A stretch of DNA of 64,000 nt from Ptychodera flava (Eukaryota > Hemichordata > Enteropneusta > Ptychoderidae), in NCBI RefSeq assembly GCF_041260155.1, contig NC_091945.1, positions 32,184,296-32,248,295 of the forward strand, written 5' to 3'. The number at the start of each line of letters is the position of its first letter. Position 1 is the first letter of the stretch. Below the pieces are notes generated by a model. It worked only from the letters and a program-made list of their open reading frames with translations, made no database searches and had not been told where the DNA came from. Below are positions 23,301-38,300 of this stretch, one piece after another. The position numbers and the translations under genes were made by a program.

Positions 23301-26300
23301 CTTTCTTGACTTTTTGAACACCATCAAATTGAGTGATCTTGGGCCACAATGTTGATCACATGATATGACACAATAAAAAGTGTATTTGCAAAATCTTACC
23401 TCCACCCTCCTCATCCACTTCATCTTCATGCTGTTCTTCAAACATAGTATCTTCAATCCGGTCTGTCCTGTCATACTGCAACAATAGGAGTATCAATAAT
23501 GAAGGCTGATCACAACTTTCACAAAACAATGACAGAAAATGCTCTAACCCTTTGAGCACCAAAATCAGTTTTTGTTGCCATTATAAAATATACCCAAGTC
23601 ACTTTCTTTTCTGAACTTTGCCAAACTGTTGATACAGAACTGCAGCAAATGAAATGTGATGTCCATTTTGTCCAAAATTACAAAAGAATTTGCAAAAATT
23701 CCTAAAAATTGGTAAAATGTTGCATTAAAATTTTGGAGGGAAAAAGTTCAGCTCTCAAAGGGTTAAATAGTCAATATCCTGAGCTTGATGTTGTATGAAA
23801 ATTTCTTTGACTGTTGCCTCTGGGCTTCCTACACAATGCAAAATGGACATTAAGCAATGCAGGTTTTTATTTCAATTCACTGAGAGATGAGGTAGAACAC
23901 AACACAATTGTAGATGCACAGAATTTGTAATTAGCCAAAGATTCGGGTTGACATTACATAACATTGTAAGTGAAGAAGTATCTGTCTTTGTTGTACACTT
24001 ATTAGTTCATTTGTACTACTCATACAATCACTGGAATCAATTGCTAAACATTTCTCATACCTTCATCAGTACCAACAAAATACATATGTCTCTTTGGAGT
24101 TATGATTGTTGTTAAAGTGGGAGGATATTTTTGATTGTGACAAGACACCACAAGGTTGCCTGAAAATGTATTGTTTATATTAGATACCTAACCAGTATTA
24201 CATACTACGGTACTGACATTGTATATGTTAAAACAGTTGACTATGTTTCCCATTATGAGCTACTACAAGTACAGCTCACATGTTAGTGGAGGAAAATCAT
24301 GTTTGAGTTGTCTTCAGAATGTTTTGAAACGGACTAAAATAGTCTGTTATCATTAAATTATACTTTGTGTCCAACAAATACTGAGTAAAGTCAGTAGTAT
24401 CTTGCTAAGAAGCTTGGTTACTCATGAAATAGAAATCTATAGCAGATGATGTTTATTTACCTTCTGTCCACTCTCAGTGATAGTTGTATCATCATCACTG
24501 TCAACGCCTGCTTTATTTTCTTCATCAACACCTGACGTGTCTGACATCTCTTCCATGACTGGTGTTGCTACATGCATTGTACTCTCTGTGAAACCGGGCT
24601 GAAAGAAAGACAAGACCACAGATTCAGAGAAGGGCCATGAACAAACAGTCAGTTGTGAAATTGACAAATGACAAAAGTTCAAATATTTTAATGTGACATC
24701 TTGCAAAATTGTGCTAGTGAGCTACACAAAAGATCAGTCAAACTAACCACAAGAATTACTTTTCACTGTGAGGGGACCAAAAAATCAACAAGCTTGGAAG
24801 TAGAAAAATTTTCTCAATATGAAGATTACAAGATTATTATCAGTTATAAAGATCATCACTGATGCACTTATGATTTGCTGACATTGTGGTCACATGACAG
24901 ACAACAATGATTAGTAGAGGTAAATGTAAAATACTGCTACATAGTATCAGTCCCTTCACAAACCCACTATGCCAAGCATTGTAGAACTAAGTTTTCGCGA
25001 GAATAGATGTTTATGAAGAGAATCACTGATATCATACACATTTGCAATGGCATGGCATGTAACAGTATTAATTATGTGCCCAAAAAGACATTATCAGCCA
25101 TTATTTTGAAAACAATTTACAAACTGACAACTTGACTATGTGAGTGCATTACCTGCAGCATTGAGGGCTCTGCTACCTCCTCTTCTGTTGGTTTCTGTTC
25201 TTCCTCCTGAATGAGAATGTCAAAGGTCAGATCTTGGTATGGTTTTACCATAGACAGTCTCACTTCTACCGTCTATGATTTACCATCATAGAATACAAGA
25301 CGTATCAATTGAGAATGCCAAAGTATTAGGTGATAGTTTGACCCACTGAATCGGTTAATTGAAGAATGCTTGCCATTGTTTAAAAATAAAGTATTAACTG
25401 CATTGACAGCTTGTAACCATGCTTAATGCCATAGAGCTGTCGATAAAACCTGATGCACAACAAATGTCATTCTTTCATTTTAGTTGATACCCCTTCCCCC
25501 ACAAAACAAAAGTTCACATGCAAAACGGAAAAATAAAGACATGACCGTGATGCCTTCATTTATACATACACAGATTCTGATTCTGAAGATTCTGGATGCA
25601 CCAGTCCACACAGGAAAATTAATATACTAAAACTATATATTATTCAAACTAAACTCACAAAGAATTCACTTTTAAAGGTGACAGAACATTTTCAATATAT
25701 TTCTCGTGAAAAAAGATATTTGACACTTTTAGAGTGTAAAAGAGCGTTCACATTTGTCTTCACGGTAGCTGTCTCTGTATTTTGTGGTCTTTCTGTTCTC
25801 AATGAATGCAAAACAAGATAAGATGTGTTCTTGCAGCTCAGAAGTACACTGTATCAACTAAAATAAACATTACAAAACAGTCACTCCCCAGCCCTGGAAT
25901 TCTGCCTTTCTAATAGCATTGCAACAAAGCCTGAGTTTAGAAAACAATAAGAAAATTCTCATGCAATTTTCATGCACACAAAATGAAATGAGCTCTTACT
26001 CCCACCCCACCCATCCAACCCCCACCCCACCCACCCAACAAGGAATTAATTATGTAGTCATGCATCAACTTTTATTATCACAGGCCCTGAATGAACAAGA
26101 TGTTTGACACAGCAGACTTATAACGATGTGTGTATATACCTGAAGTGTGATACGTTTTGGAGGTTTTGGTTTTGGCATTGGTTGGGCTTCTGATGGTTTT
26201 TCAGCTTGCACAGTGAGAGGTGTAGATGTAGCTATTGGTGCACGTCTTGGACCTTTCACTGGTGTCTGCAATAATGCCCGGTCAGCTGTCTTGGCTGCTG

Positions 26301-29300
26301 CCCTCGGTGATGACGTATCAGGCTGTAATTATGAAAACAAAGTAACTATTATTACTATATTTCCACATAAAATATCAGTAACACTACTACAAATTTTACT
26401 GGCATTTCCTTTGATAATGTAAGTTACCTTTCATCTACAGATGTGTTCTAACAATTCAAACTTTTGCATTATGGGTGTCTGGCAAGTCTTTGGTTTTGCA
26501 GAAGCATCCCATTATACGCTGTCACTGATCATAAAAAGGCATTTCTCATATTGCCATTCGCACAATTGATTTCTGTCAACAGACAAGTAGGCTGTACATG
26601 AACTATAAAGTGAAGGCAACTACGGTAGAAGGAAATTAATCAAAATATACAATCTATTTCAACTTAAAAAAACGTGTAAAATGTTATCTCAGATTCTGAT
26701 TGATATCAAGAGGCAATATTGTCACAAGGAAAACTTAGGATTTCATAGTTTGAAAAGTACAGAATTTTTCATGTCAAGCAAACCATTAACCCAACAGAAA
26801 AGCAACATACACTTTGTGCAGATAAATCATATAAATAATCATGAGATGTTGACTGTCATAGTGTTACTAAATAGAGCAATGGTTACTGCTGATCTAACAA
26901 ATATTTTATATCTCTTTGTCAGACATATTTTTTTTATTAATGATTCTCAAGATGACAGCACTGACCTTGACCTGTTTTGAAGCTGCTGTAACAGTCTTGG
27001 GTGGAAAGTAACTGTATTGCCATTTTACTTGGATATCTATAGTACCATTGGTCTCACCAGTTGCCTGTAAAGAAATTCATATTTAACAATGTGACAACCC
27101 CACCATATTTCCAGTACACACAAATAATGATAAAATTAGTATATTGCAATATGGAATATTATAGTTTTATTCTGGCATACAAATATGACACCAGTCAAAA
27201 GGTATGGAAATACTGTCTACAGATGTAACATTCCAATGCATGTATGACAAAAGTGCAATAAAACCATCTATCTACATGTATATGGTCAGTGTAAAAATCT
27301 TTTGCCACATGCTACCGTATAAAGAAATACTCAATGAAATAGTTTCATTTTTGTGCCTGTGATTCTGAATAATTAGTTCTCCTGTTCAAAGACAGCTGTA
27401 TTGTATAAAAAAATACCGTCAATGACGCTGTACCTTCTCTAATGTTTGGCCAGGTCAGGTAATTGGTTGTTGGCATGGAGTTGTTGGTAAATAGTTGATG
27501 ATGTAGGGGCATGAGGTGGGATATGGACCCAAAGAACCAAAAAGATGATTAAATACATAAATCAAAAAAATTCTAAGCTACAGTATAAACTGCCTAAAGA
27601 TAGTTCAATGTGGAAAAAAGTTAAACAATTCAGAAATAAGAATTAACAGTCCAAAATAGTAATGACGCACTTCCTTACTGACCTGAGTGCATGTGAAATA
27701 CACAACCTGGCATCTGTAAATTAAATGTATACCAAGTGATCATTTCCAGTCACTTTTAACTGTTTTTAATGGATTTTCCAAAGAGTCCTGTGGAAATGAT
27801 GAAAAACGCTTATCTGGTCTTGTGTTTGTATAACCTCATGGCTGATAATTGTCATAGTATTGAAAAAAAATTGAAAGTGAAGAAATTACTGTTTTTAATA
27901 GGCATATTTTCCTTGAAATACATGACCGTGTAAAGAATATATGCTAAAAGTGTTTAAGAGTAAATTTCTTTTCAAAAAATAATTTAATTTGTGACCAAAG
28001 GATTTTTATTCTTTGAGTTTACAAATTCAAACATTGCAATTTGTTCAATCATCTTGTGCAGTGCAAAATTTATAAAATGACTGAAAAACAAAAAAAATTG
28101 GCAGAATTACAGTCTTTGTGATGTAAAATTATGGGTTGACATCACGATAACTGTTAATCTGTTTGAAGTACTAATATACTATAATTAAAAAAGAAAAATT
28201 CATGCAGAAACGGTAAAATATATTGTCAGCAATGTAGTGTTAATTTTGACTTTACATCAAAATATGCCTTTGCTGGATACAAAATATATAGGGCGAAATA
28301 TCAGCCATGTTCAGCAAAATCCACACAACAGCATTGATCCTTTTCTGATTTGATTTGATTTGCTTATATGTTATCCTTGTATGACAGTCAGTACAATATG
28401 GAACTTGAACACAACACAGTGAATAAGTATGCTGTAAATGAAATGGTGTGGCTGCATCCACATGCAGCAATAGGAGTGCCTTTGTCTCTCACCCCTCATT
28501 TCCAACCTGTCCCATCCCTGAAAAAATAGTTTGGTCTTATATTTATAATGTTAATAATTTCTGTATTTGTTAAAATGTGCGCATCTCAAAACTTTTGATC
28601 ATAAACATTTTCATTGTTTTTTATAGCTGACCAATCAGTTAATCTGTTTATTTTGAATATTTGCGCATTTTTCCTCAGTATTTGACATTTTCTGAATACC
28701 TTCTTATTCAGTTTGTCATTTTCTAAAAGTTTAAATGCTCCATTGTGTGGTCAAGCTTTCCACAAGCATCAAATGTGGTACTCCATATAGGAGGGTCTGC
28801 CTCTAGAGGGCGGGCATCATGAACACTCCTGTGTTTGTTGTTAATTCCTCCACATAAACTTCTGATTGTACTGTAAACATTGAACATGGCCGACGTCCGA
28901 TTTTCCTGTCTAAAACTTTCACTCATTTTCGTTCATATGACTCTGAAACTCAAGGAAACGATTGGGAAGAAAGGGTTATCTTGAAAAATTGAGGTACTCG
29001 CCGATATTTTGCAAAATAAATGAGAAAAAATGCAAGGAAAATGCCGACAGGCTTACACAATGACAGTTTTCAGACTCGGAGGCATATGATCATCTCTGCA
29101 GATTATGCAACAGGCCCGATCACGTGAGGCCATGAGGGGATATCCACGCAACTCAGTACCAAACACTAGCGCTCACAGAGTGAGCAAACACAAAGTGAGT
29201 ACCCCTAACGTCAGCTCAGTAGTCTGTAATAGATTGTAGTCAACTAAGAAACCTTGGAGAAAGGCTTAACACTGTGGCTATGCCGCTAAGCCCCTTTTGA

Positions 29301-32300
29301 TTTTTGTCATAGCTCAAAATCGTTCTCCCACACCTCAACCTGAGCCATGAACACCCCCACCAGTTTATGATATGACCCATCACAATGGCATGACGTCAAC
29401 AGATCTTGACAGACGGAAGTACTTGACAGCAGCATACTGGTTTTCAACTCTAATACCTTCTCTGTCTATAAATAGACACGAGAAGGTAACTAGCTAGAAT
29501 AAATTAAAGAAAGTTCTTCAATTCACTTCAATGACACTATATACTGTCTTCTTGTTCCATTGCTTTGATCATGCAAGAGGCAAATTCACTCAATCATAAA
29601 ATTTGTGACTTGCATCCATTACCACATGTCGTGACTGTCTCCACTTAACTGGTATATTTTTTGCATTATTTGTCACCAACAAACTCGCACAATGCTAATA
29701 ACATAACCGTTTCATTCCATGACATCTGACATATGTTTCTAGCGCTCAGTTATCAAAGGAACGATATTGATCTTTGCCAGAAAATACTGTTTGAATTTTT
29801 TATCAAGAAGCTAATATGCACAGCAATTTGCAACCACAAAACTTACCATTTTAAGTTCAAATGTTCCTTTGATAGGTTTGTCATGGGCCAGGCTAATCAG
29901 TGGTACCTTGGCAACTCCAAGATAAGACATCTCCTCTGGATCAGTATCATCAAATACATACACTGCAAGGCTCTGCAATTGTAAAATAATGGTAAAAATG
30001 CTCAAAAATGTCCTTTAAAAGAACTGATAAACATCATTTGAATGGAACCCTGCAATAGCTCCTATTAAATGAGTCAAAATCTTTGTGTCACCACAGTGAC
30101 ATTTGGAAAATGACTACACAATGAACAAATGCAATATGCATGTAAAATTAATGTCAATAGTAATTTAAGAAACCATAATGATAAAATTTAACATAAAAAT
30201 AGAGCAATACTTCCAATTACTATGCAGTTTCGATATTATGCAATGTCCTGTTTTCTGCTTTCTCCATAAGTCAACATTAACGATATATAGTGACAAGCTA
30301 CGCTTTAAATTATTTGCATGGTAAATCTTCAAGCAGTGAGTTGAGCAGACTGTTTGAACAAAGTAACTTGCAACAAGGCTTCTACATAGTAACTTTCAAG
30401 GCAGCTACATTTTCTCCTGTAACCAGCAACACAGATTACATGTTCTCCATATACATGCTCAATACAAGGCTTTCTCTGCTCGACTTAGAAAAAAAAATGT
30501 TGATGTCAAAGTCTTACCACAGTTGTGTGGTATGTATCTAAATCTATAATGATAGCTTTGTACTGACAGATATAGGGTATGGCTTGCTGGTGAACTCTTG
30601 GATTTTGGATTGGACCTCTTAATATGATGACAGTGTCATGGTCATTGAAATCAAAGAATCTAAGTCTTACCTCGGTTCTGAGGTACCTATCTAAGTCTGT
30701 GTTGACAGGTACAGGGTACATCTTGCTGTCATTGAACTCTGGGTTGTTACTGTTTGGTATGATGACGGTGTCATGGTCATTGAAGTCAAAGAATCTATAC
30801 ACACAGTATGGACTTGGCTGAACACCTACAGGACAAATCAAAATAATTGCATTTCAATATGAGCCTGAGAATTTTTTTACAATATTATTTAACAGGAAAG
30901 TTGATGTAATATCTCTTAATCTATTATTTGATCCACCACTTTGAATTTTACACAAATGATTTGCCAAGAATGCTCAGTGATCAGTTTATCAACACAGTTT
31001 GTGCAATGTCACTGTTGACACGAGACTTTCAGTATACACTTACACTTGCTGGTTGACAGTGAATATAGCATTTAACACAAAATGAAGCAGTTATTTAAAT
31101 CCCAAGTGTCTTAGCATGCTTTCTGGACATTAAATAAATAATTGAGTATGAAAATCCTATGAGACTACACCTACTGCCTCTGTAATCTGTAAAAGCTCTA
31201 CTTTGATATTGAAATTAAATAATTTTATCATGATCTACTAATCTTAATCTATACTGTGTAGCCATTCTATGTTATTGGAAAACTTCACCTTGAGTTTTTT
31301 AAAACAGTTATGAATTTGTATGAGTACATCCTGATGATGGTCTTATGCAGAGTTTAAGGAATTAATATCTTATAAATCACAAGAAAGAGTGTGAGATACA
31401 TACCATCTCTCCTGGCTCGTACTCCTTTGACTCTGATAAGTTTGATAATCAGTTCATTCAAAGATTTGTCTCTAGTATCAGGTTGTTCAGCAGTCTCCAA
31501 GGCTTTGATGGCTTCCTTAGCTGCTTTAGTATTTGCTGTCATGTAACCTAGAGCCTTGATTCTCTCCTGTGAAATACACACAAAGAAAGATGTTTTATCA
31601 CCATTACACACCAAAATGGTCTATCCTTACTGTTTACAAAAGGTGGCTTGAAGTATACATCAGAAAAATGGGGTGGGGGTGAGAGGATTAAACAGCCTTA
31701 GTAACTATAGAGATTGTCTGCCAGAAGAAAAGAATGTTCAGTGACATAAATTGGTGAAATAATACACCGACAAGAAATATGTACACATTTCTCCTCTTTA
31801 AATGCTTCAGTATCACATAAACGAAAGCACAGACACTGGTCATTCAACAACACTGTATTTCATGTAGTCCGTGGGCTAGAGGGGGTCTACGTGCACCCCC
31901 CCCACAGGATAACAAACCTGTATTTTTCAGAAGCCTTGGGATCCCTAGAATACGAAATGGAATTTTAACAGAAAAATATAGGGTGGAATAGCTGTTATGG
32001 TCATGTTTTGAAGGGTACCGCAAAATCACGATTTTCCAAGCCAAATGCATTTTCGTCAAATGTGTCTTCTTGTAAGTCATGTGCTGAGCTCATTTTTTAA
32101 CATAACCTCACTTGTTTGGTATCATTAAAAAGGAATTTAGTCCTCTTTAAGATGACATATTGTACTATGCAATATCTTCTACAGTTTTTGTCAAATATAA
32201 CCAAAACTTACCCCTTACCCAAAATTTAACATTGCAAATACAAGTAAATCTCAAATTCTACCAATTTTTTAGCTAGGCATAATAAAAAATGCAATGCTTT

Positions 32301-35300
32301 GTCTGAAATCTGTTTTATTTCATACAGGGACATGTCAGAAATATGAAATAGACTTTTAACAGAAAAAATATTGGGAATCTACAGCTGTAACAGTCATATT
32401 TTGAAGGGTACCGCAAAATAACAGAGTTGCAGATTTGCATGCATTTTTGTTAAAACTGTCTTCCTATACGTTATCTGCTGAGCTTGTTTTTCAATATATA
32501 CTGGCTTGTTAGGTATCATTAGAAAGATAATTTACTAATCTTCAGAATGATATATTGTAACATGCAATATCTTCTATAGTTTTCATGATATATAACCAAA
32601 ACTTACCCCTTACCCCAAAGTTTACATTGAAAATTTCTGTCATAGCTAAAACCAAATTTTACAATTTTTTTAGCTTGACACAAAAAATCTGGCCCTTTTT
32701 GCTATTAAATCTATTTTATTTGGTACAAGGACATGTCAGAAATATGAAATAGACTTTTAACAGAAAAAATATTAGGAATCTACAGCTGTAACAGTCATAT
32801 TTGAAGGGTACCGCAAAATAACAGTGTTGCAGATTTGCATGCATTTTTGTAAAACTTTCTTCTTATAAGTTATCTGCTGAGCTTGTATTTCAATATAACC
32901 TGGCTTGTTAGGTATCATTAGAAAGATAGTTCACTAATCTTCAGAATGATATATTGTAACATGCAATATCTTCTATAGTTTTCATGATATATAACCAAAA
33001 CTTACCCCTTACCCCAAAGTTTACATTGAAAATTTCTGTCATAGCTAAAACCAAATTCTACAATTTTTTTAGCTTGACACAAAAATCTGGCCTTTTTGCT
33101 ATTAAATCTGTTTTATTTTGTACAGGGACATGTCAGAAATATGAAATAGACTTTTAACAGAAAAAATATTAGGAATCTACAGCTGTAACAGTCATATTTT
33201 GAAGGGTACCGCAAAATAACAGTGTTGCAGATTTGCATGCATTTTTGTTAAATTTTTCTTCTTATACGTTATCTGCTGAGCTTGTTTTTGAATATAACCT
33301 GGCTTGTTAGGTATCATTAGAAAGATAATTTACTAATCTTCAGAATGATATATTGTAACATGCAATATCTTCTATATTTTCATGATAATAACCAAAACCT
33401 ACCCCTTACCCAAAGTTTACATTGAAAATTGCAGTCAAAGCTAAAACCAAATTCTACAATCTTTTTAGCTTGACACAAAAACTCTGGCTGTTTTTGCTAT
33501 TAAATCTGTTTTATTTTGTACAGGGACATGTCAGAAATATGAAATAGACTTTTAACAGAAAAAATATTAGGAATCTACAGCTGTAACAGTCATATTTTGA
33601 AGGGTACCGCAAAATAACAGTGTTGCAGATTTGCATGCATTTTTGTTAAAATTTTCTTCTTATACGTTATCTGCTGAGCTTGTTTTGAATATAACCTGGC
33701 TTGTTAGGTATCATTAGAAAGATAATTCACTAATCTTCAGAATGACATATTGTAACATGCAATATTTTCTATAGTTTTCATGATATATAACCAAAACTTA
33801 CCCCTTACCCCAAAGTTTAAATTAAAAATTTCTGTCATAGCTAAAACCAAATTCTACAATTCTTTTAGCTTGACACAAAAAATCTGGCCCTTTTTGCTAT
33901 TTAATCTATTTTATTTGGTACAGGGACATGTCAGGAATATGAAATAGACTTGTAACAGAAAAAATGTTGGGAATCTACAGCTCTAACAGTCATATTTTCA
34001 AGGGTCTCGCAAAATCACAGTATTGAAAACTCGCTTGCTTTTTTGTTAAATCTGTCTTCTTATAAGTCATCTGCTGAGCTTGATTTTTGACATAACCTGG
34101 CTTCTTAGGTATCAATAGAAAAGTAATTTACTGGTCTTTAAAATGACATATTGTAATATGCAATGTCTTGTTTAGGTTTCATGAAATAGGACCAAAGCTC
34201 ACCCCATACCCCAAGGTTTACACAGCAAATTACTGCAAATCTGAAACTCGACCTTTTTTTACAATTTATTAACTTTATATACAAAAGGCAATGCTTGTAT
34301 GCAATCTACGAAATCTTTGTTTTTGTTAGAAAAGTATGTTACAAATATGAAATTAACTTTTAACAGGAACATAATATGATTTTGTAGCCTTTTGGATCAT
34401 ATTTGGAAGGGTACCCAGGTATCAGGGCAAATTTGCCGAAACACATACATTTGCAATATTTGGGTTCCCCCTCCAAAAATGATCCAAGTGGCTACTAAAT
34501 TGTATCATCTTCCCCTGAAAAGGTAATTTTATACTTGTAACATACTTTTGTAACAAATAAATCAGATTTTAAATAAGAATTGCCTTTTGTATTATGTGCA
34601 GCAAAAAATGGTAGAATTTGTGATAAGCTGTAATTTGCGATTTGAACTTTTAGGGTATGGGGTAAAGTTTGACCATATTCCAGGAAAACTATGAATGACA
34701 TTGTATATTACAATATGTCATCTTAAAGAAGAATAAATTTCCCTACTAATGATACCTCACAAGCCAGGTTGTGTCACAAAATAAGTTCAGCAGATGACTT
34801 ACAAGAAGAAGAATTTAACAAAAAAGGTGCCAGTTTGCGGTACTGCGATTTTGCATTTCTCTTCAAAATATGGCTGATACAACTAAACAGTCCAAATATT
34901 TTTTCTGTTAAAAGTCTATTTCACATTTCTGACATGACCCAGTACCATATACAACAGATTTAATACCGAAACAGAACTATTTTTATCATGTCTAGCTAAA
35001 AATTCACGGAAATTGATCACGTTATCTATGACAGTACTTCCACTATAAACCTTGGGGTATGGGGTATGTTTGGGTCATATTCCATGAAAACTATACAAGA
35101 TATTGCCTGTTACAATATTTCATTGTAAATACCAGTTAATTACCTTTCCAATGATACTAAACAAACCCGGCTATAATCAATAACAAGCTCAGTAGACTAC
35201 TTATAAGATGACAGATTTAACAAAAACGCATACGAATCAGGAATACAGAGATTTTGCTGTACCCTTAAAAATACAGCTGTTACAGCTATAGAATCCAATA

Positions 35301-38300
35301 CTTTTTCTGTTAAAAGTTCATTTCATATTTCTGATATGGCCAAGTACAAATTAAACAGATTTCATACAAAAATTGCCTAATTTTTTATGTCTGCGTAAAA
35401 AAATTGCTTGAATTTGATATTAGCTATGACAGTAGTTTTCGATGTAAATTTTGGGGTATGGGGTAAGTTTTGGTCATATTTCATAAAATCTGTACAAGAT
35501 ATTGCATGTTACAATATGTCTTTTTAAAGACTAGTAAATAATCTTACTAATGATACCTAACAACTTACATTATATTCTATAAGAAGCTCAGCAGCTGACT
35601 TACAAGACGATAGATTCAACAAAAATGCACGCAAGTCAGGAATACTGAGATTTTGCTGTACCCTTCAAAATCTGACTGTTACAACTACAGAATTCCAATC
35701 TTTTTTCTGTTAAAAGTCTATTTTATATTTTTGACATGACCCATAACCGAATGAAATAGATTTCATACAAATAAATGCCTGATTTTATATGTCTAGGTAA
35801 AGAAAATGGTAGAATTTGATTTTAGCTATGACTACAATTTTCAATGTAAATTTTGGGGTATGGGGTAAGTTTTGGTCATATTTCATAAAACCTAAACAAG
35901 ACATTGCATATTACAATATGTCATTTTAAAGATTAGTTAATTATCTTTCTAATGATACCTAACAAGCCAGGTTATATTCAAAAACAAGCTCAGCAGAAAA
36001 CTTATAAGAAGAACAATTTAACAAAAATGCATGCAAATCTGCAACACTGATATTTTGCGGACCCTTCAAAATATGACCGCTACAGTAGTAGAGTCCTAAT
36101 ATTTTTTCTGTTAAAAGTCTATTTCATATTTCTGACATGTCCCTGTACCAAATAAAACAGATTTAATAGCAAAAACGGGCAGAGATTTTGTTTCTAGCTA
36201 AAAAATTTGTAGAATTTGGTTTTAGCTATGACTGAAATTTTCAATGTAAACTTTGGGGTAAGGGGTAGGTTTTGGTTATATATCATGAAAACTATAGAAG
36301 ATATTGCATGTTACAATATGTCATTCTGAAGATTAGTGAATTATCTTTCTAATGATACCTAACAAGCCAGGTTACATTCAAAAACAAGCTCAACAGATAA
36401 CTTATAAGAAGAAAAATTTAACAAAAATGCATGCAAATCTGCAACACTGTTATTTTGCAGTACCCTTCAAAATATGACTGTTACAGCTGTAGATTCCCAA
36501 TATTTTTTATGTTAAAAGTCTATTTGATAATTCTGACATGTCCCAGTACCAAATAAAACAGATTTAATAGCAAAAACAGCCAGATTTTTTGTGTCAAACT
36601 AAAAAAATTGTAGAATTTGGTTTTAGCTATGACAGAAATTTTCAATGTAAACTTTGGGGTAAGGGGTAAGTTTTGGTTACATATCATGAAAACTATAGAA
36701 GATATTGCATGTTACAATATATCATTCTGAAGATTAGTAAATTATCTTTCTAATGATACCTAACAAGCCAGGTTATATTGAAAAACAAGCTCAGCAGATA
36801 ACTTATAAGAAGAAAGTTTTAACAAAAATGCATGCAAATCTGCAACACTGTTATTTTGCGGTACCCTTCAAAATATGACTGTTACAGCTGTAGATTCCTA
36901 ATATTTTTTCTGTTAAAAGTCTATTTCATATTTCTGACATGTCCTTGTACCAAATAAAACAGATTTAATAGCAAAAAGGGCCAGATTTTTTGTGTCAAGC
37001 TAAAAAAATTGTAAAATTTGGTTTTAGCTATGACAGAAATTTTCAATGTAAACTTTGGGGTAAGGGGTAAGTTTTGGTTATATATCATGAAAACTATAGA
37101 AGATATTGCATGTTACAATATATCATTCTGAAGATTAGTAAATTATCTTTCTAATGATACCTAACAAGCCAGGTTATATTGAAGAACAAGCTCAGCAGAT
37201 AACTTATAGGAAGACAGTTTTAACAAAAATGCATGCAAATCTGCAACACTGTTATTTTGCGGTACCCTTCAAATATGACTGTTATAGCTGTAGATTCCCA
37301 ATATTTTTTCTGTTAAAAGTCTATTTCATATTTCTGACATGTCCCTGTATGAAATAAAACAGATTTCAGACAAAGCATTGCATTTTTTATTATGCCTAGC
37401 TAAAAAATTGTAGAATTTGAGATTTACTGTAATTTGCAATGTTACATTTTGGGGTAAGGGGTAAGTTTTGGTTATATTTGACAAAAACTGTAGAAGATAT
37501 TGCATAGTACAATGTGTCATCTTAAAGAGGAATAAATTCCCTTTCTAATGATACCAAACAAGTGAGGTTATGTTAAAAAATAAGCTCAGCACATGACTTA
37601 CAAGAAGACACATTTGACGAAAATGCATTTGGCTTGGAAAATCGTGATTTTGCGGTACCCTTCAAAACATGACCATAACAGCTATTCCATCCCTATATTT
37701 TTTCTGTTAAAATTCCATTTCGTATTCTAGGGATCCCAAGGCTTCTGAAAAATACAGGTTTGTTATCCTGTGGGGGGGTGCACGTAGACCCCCTCTAGCC
37801 CACGGCCTAATGTATTGATATATCTTTATACAGCTTTAAAAAAAATGATAAAACTGCTTACATTGAATAGTCTCAATGCCTGGTCCATTGGTACACGTAA
37901 TCTGACCCAATACTCTACATTACCATAATTTGTGCCAACTCGCCCACCAGCCACTCCTGTAGTAATAAAACACATCAAATAATAGTGAAACACTGTGCAT
38001 TTATATGTTATATATTATCTCTCTCACTTCAATCACTCTCTGTTCATTTAACAGTGAACCAAAGCAGGATGTCAAGATAAAACAGTATTTCCTACAGGTA
38101 GTAAATACTTACAGATACTTACAGATACTTAATACAATACGCAATACTTACAGATTCTTACACAATAAAATATCTGGATAAAATCGCTCACTGTGAAAGT
38201 CACCTCTGCATTTCAATTATTTCAGGGCAATACCCAAATACCAGGTAAATTTTACCAGGCTTCCCCTGTCATGTTTCTAGGGTATCCCCTTTGTGTGTCA

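Larger units (their letters stand above)
20888..26322 (-). other. RPGRIP1L: RPGRIP1L block 4: proline-rich and acidic linker, 5 exons (residues 933-1140)
   Basis: Exons are 26140-26322, 25153-25206, 24461-24598, 23400-23475 and 20888-21060. The first exon is basic and proline-rich ([14 protein letters not shown]). The rest are strongly acidic ([35 protein letters not shown]). The human protein has an equally disordered acidic stretch here, but without residue-level similarity, so these exons are supported by splice sites, open frames and phase rather than by homology. A missed micro-exon between phase-0 exons cannot be excluded. Confidence 0.8.

Noticed and set aside
28723..28926. 67-codon minus-strand frame in an RPGRIP1L intron
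   Set aside because: The exon phases on both sides already join without it, and no homologous segment exists in RPGRIP1L.
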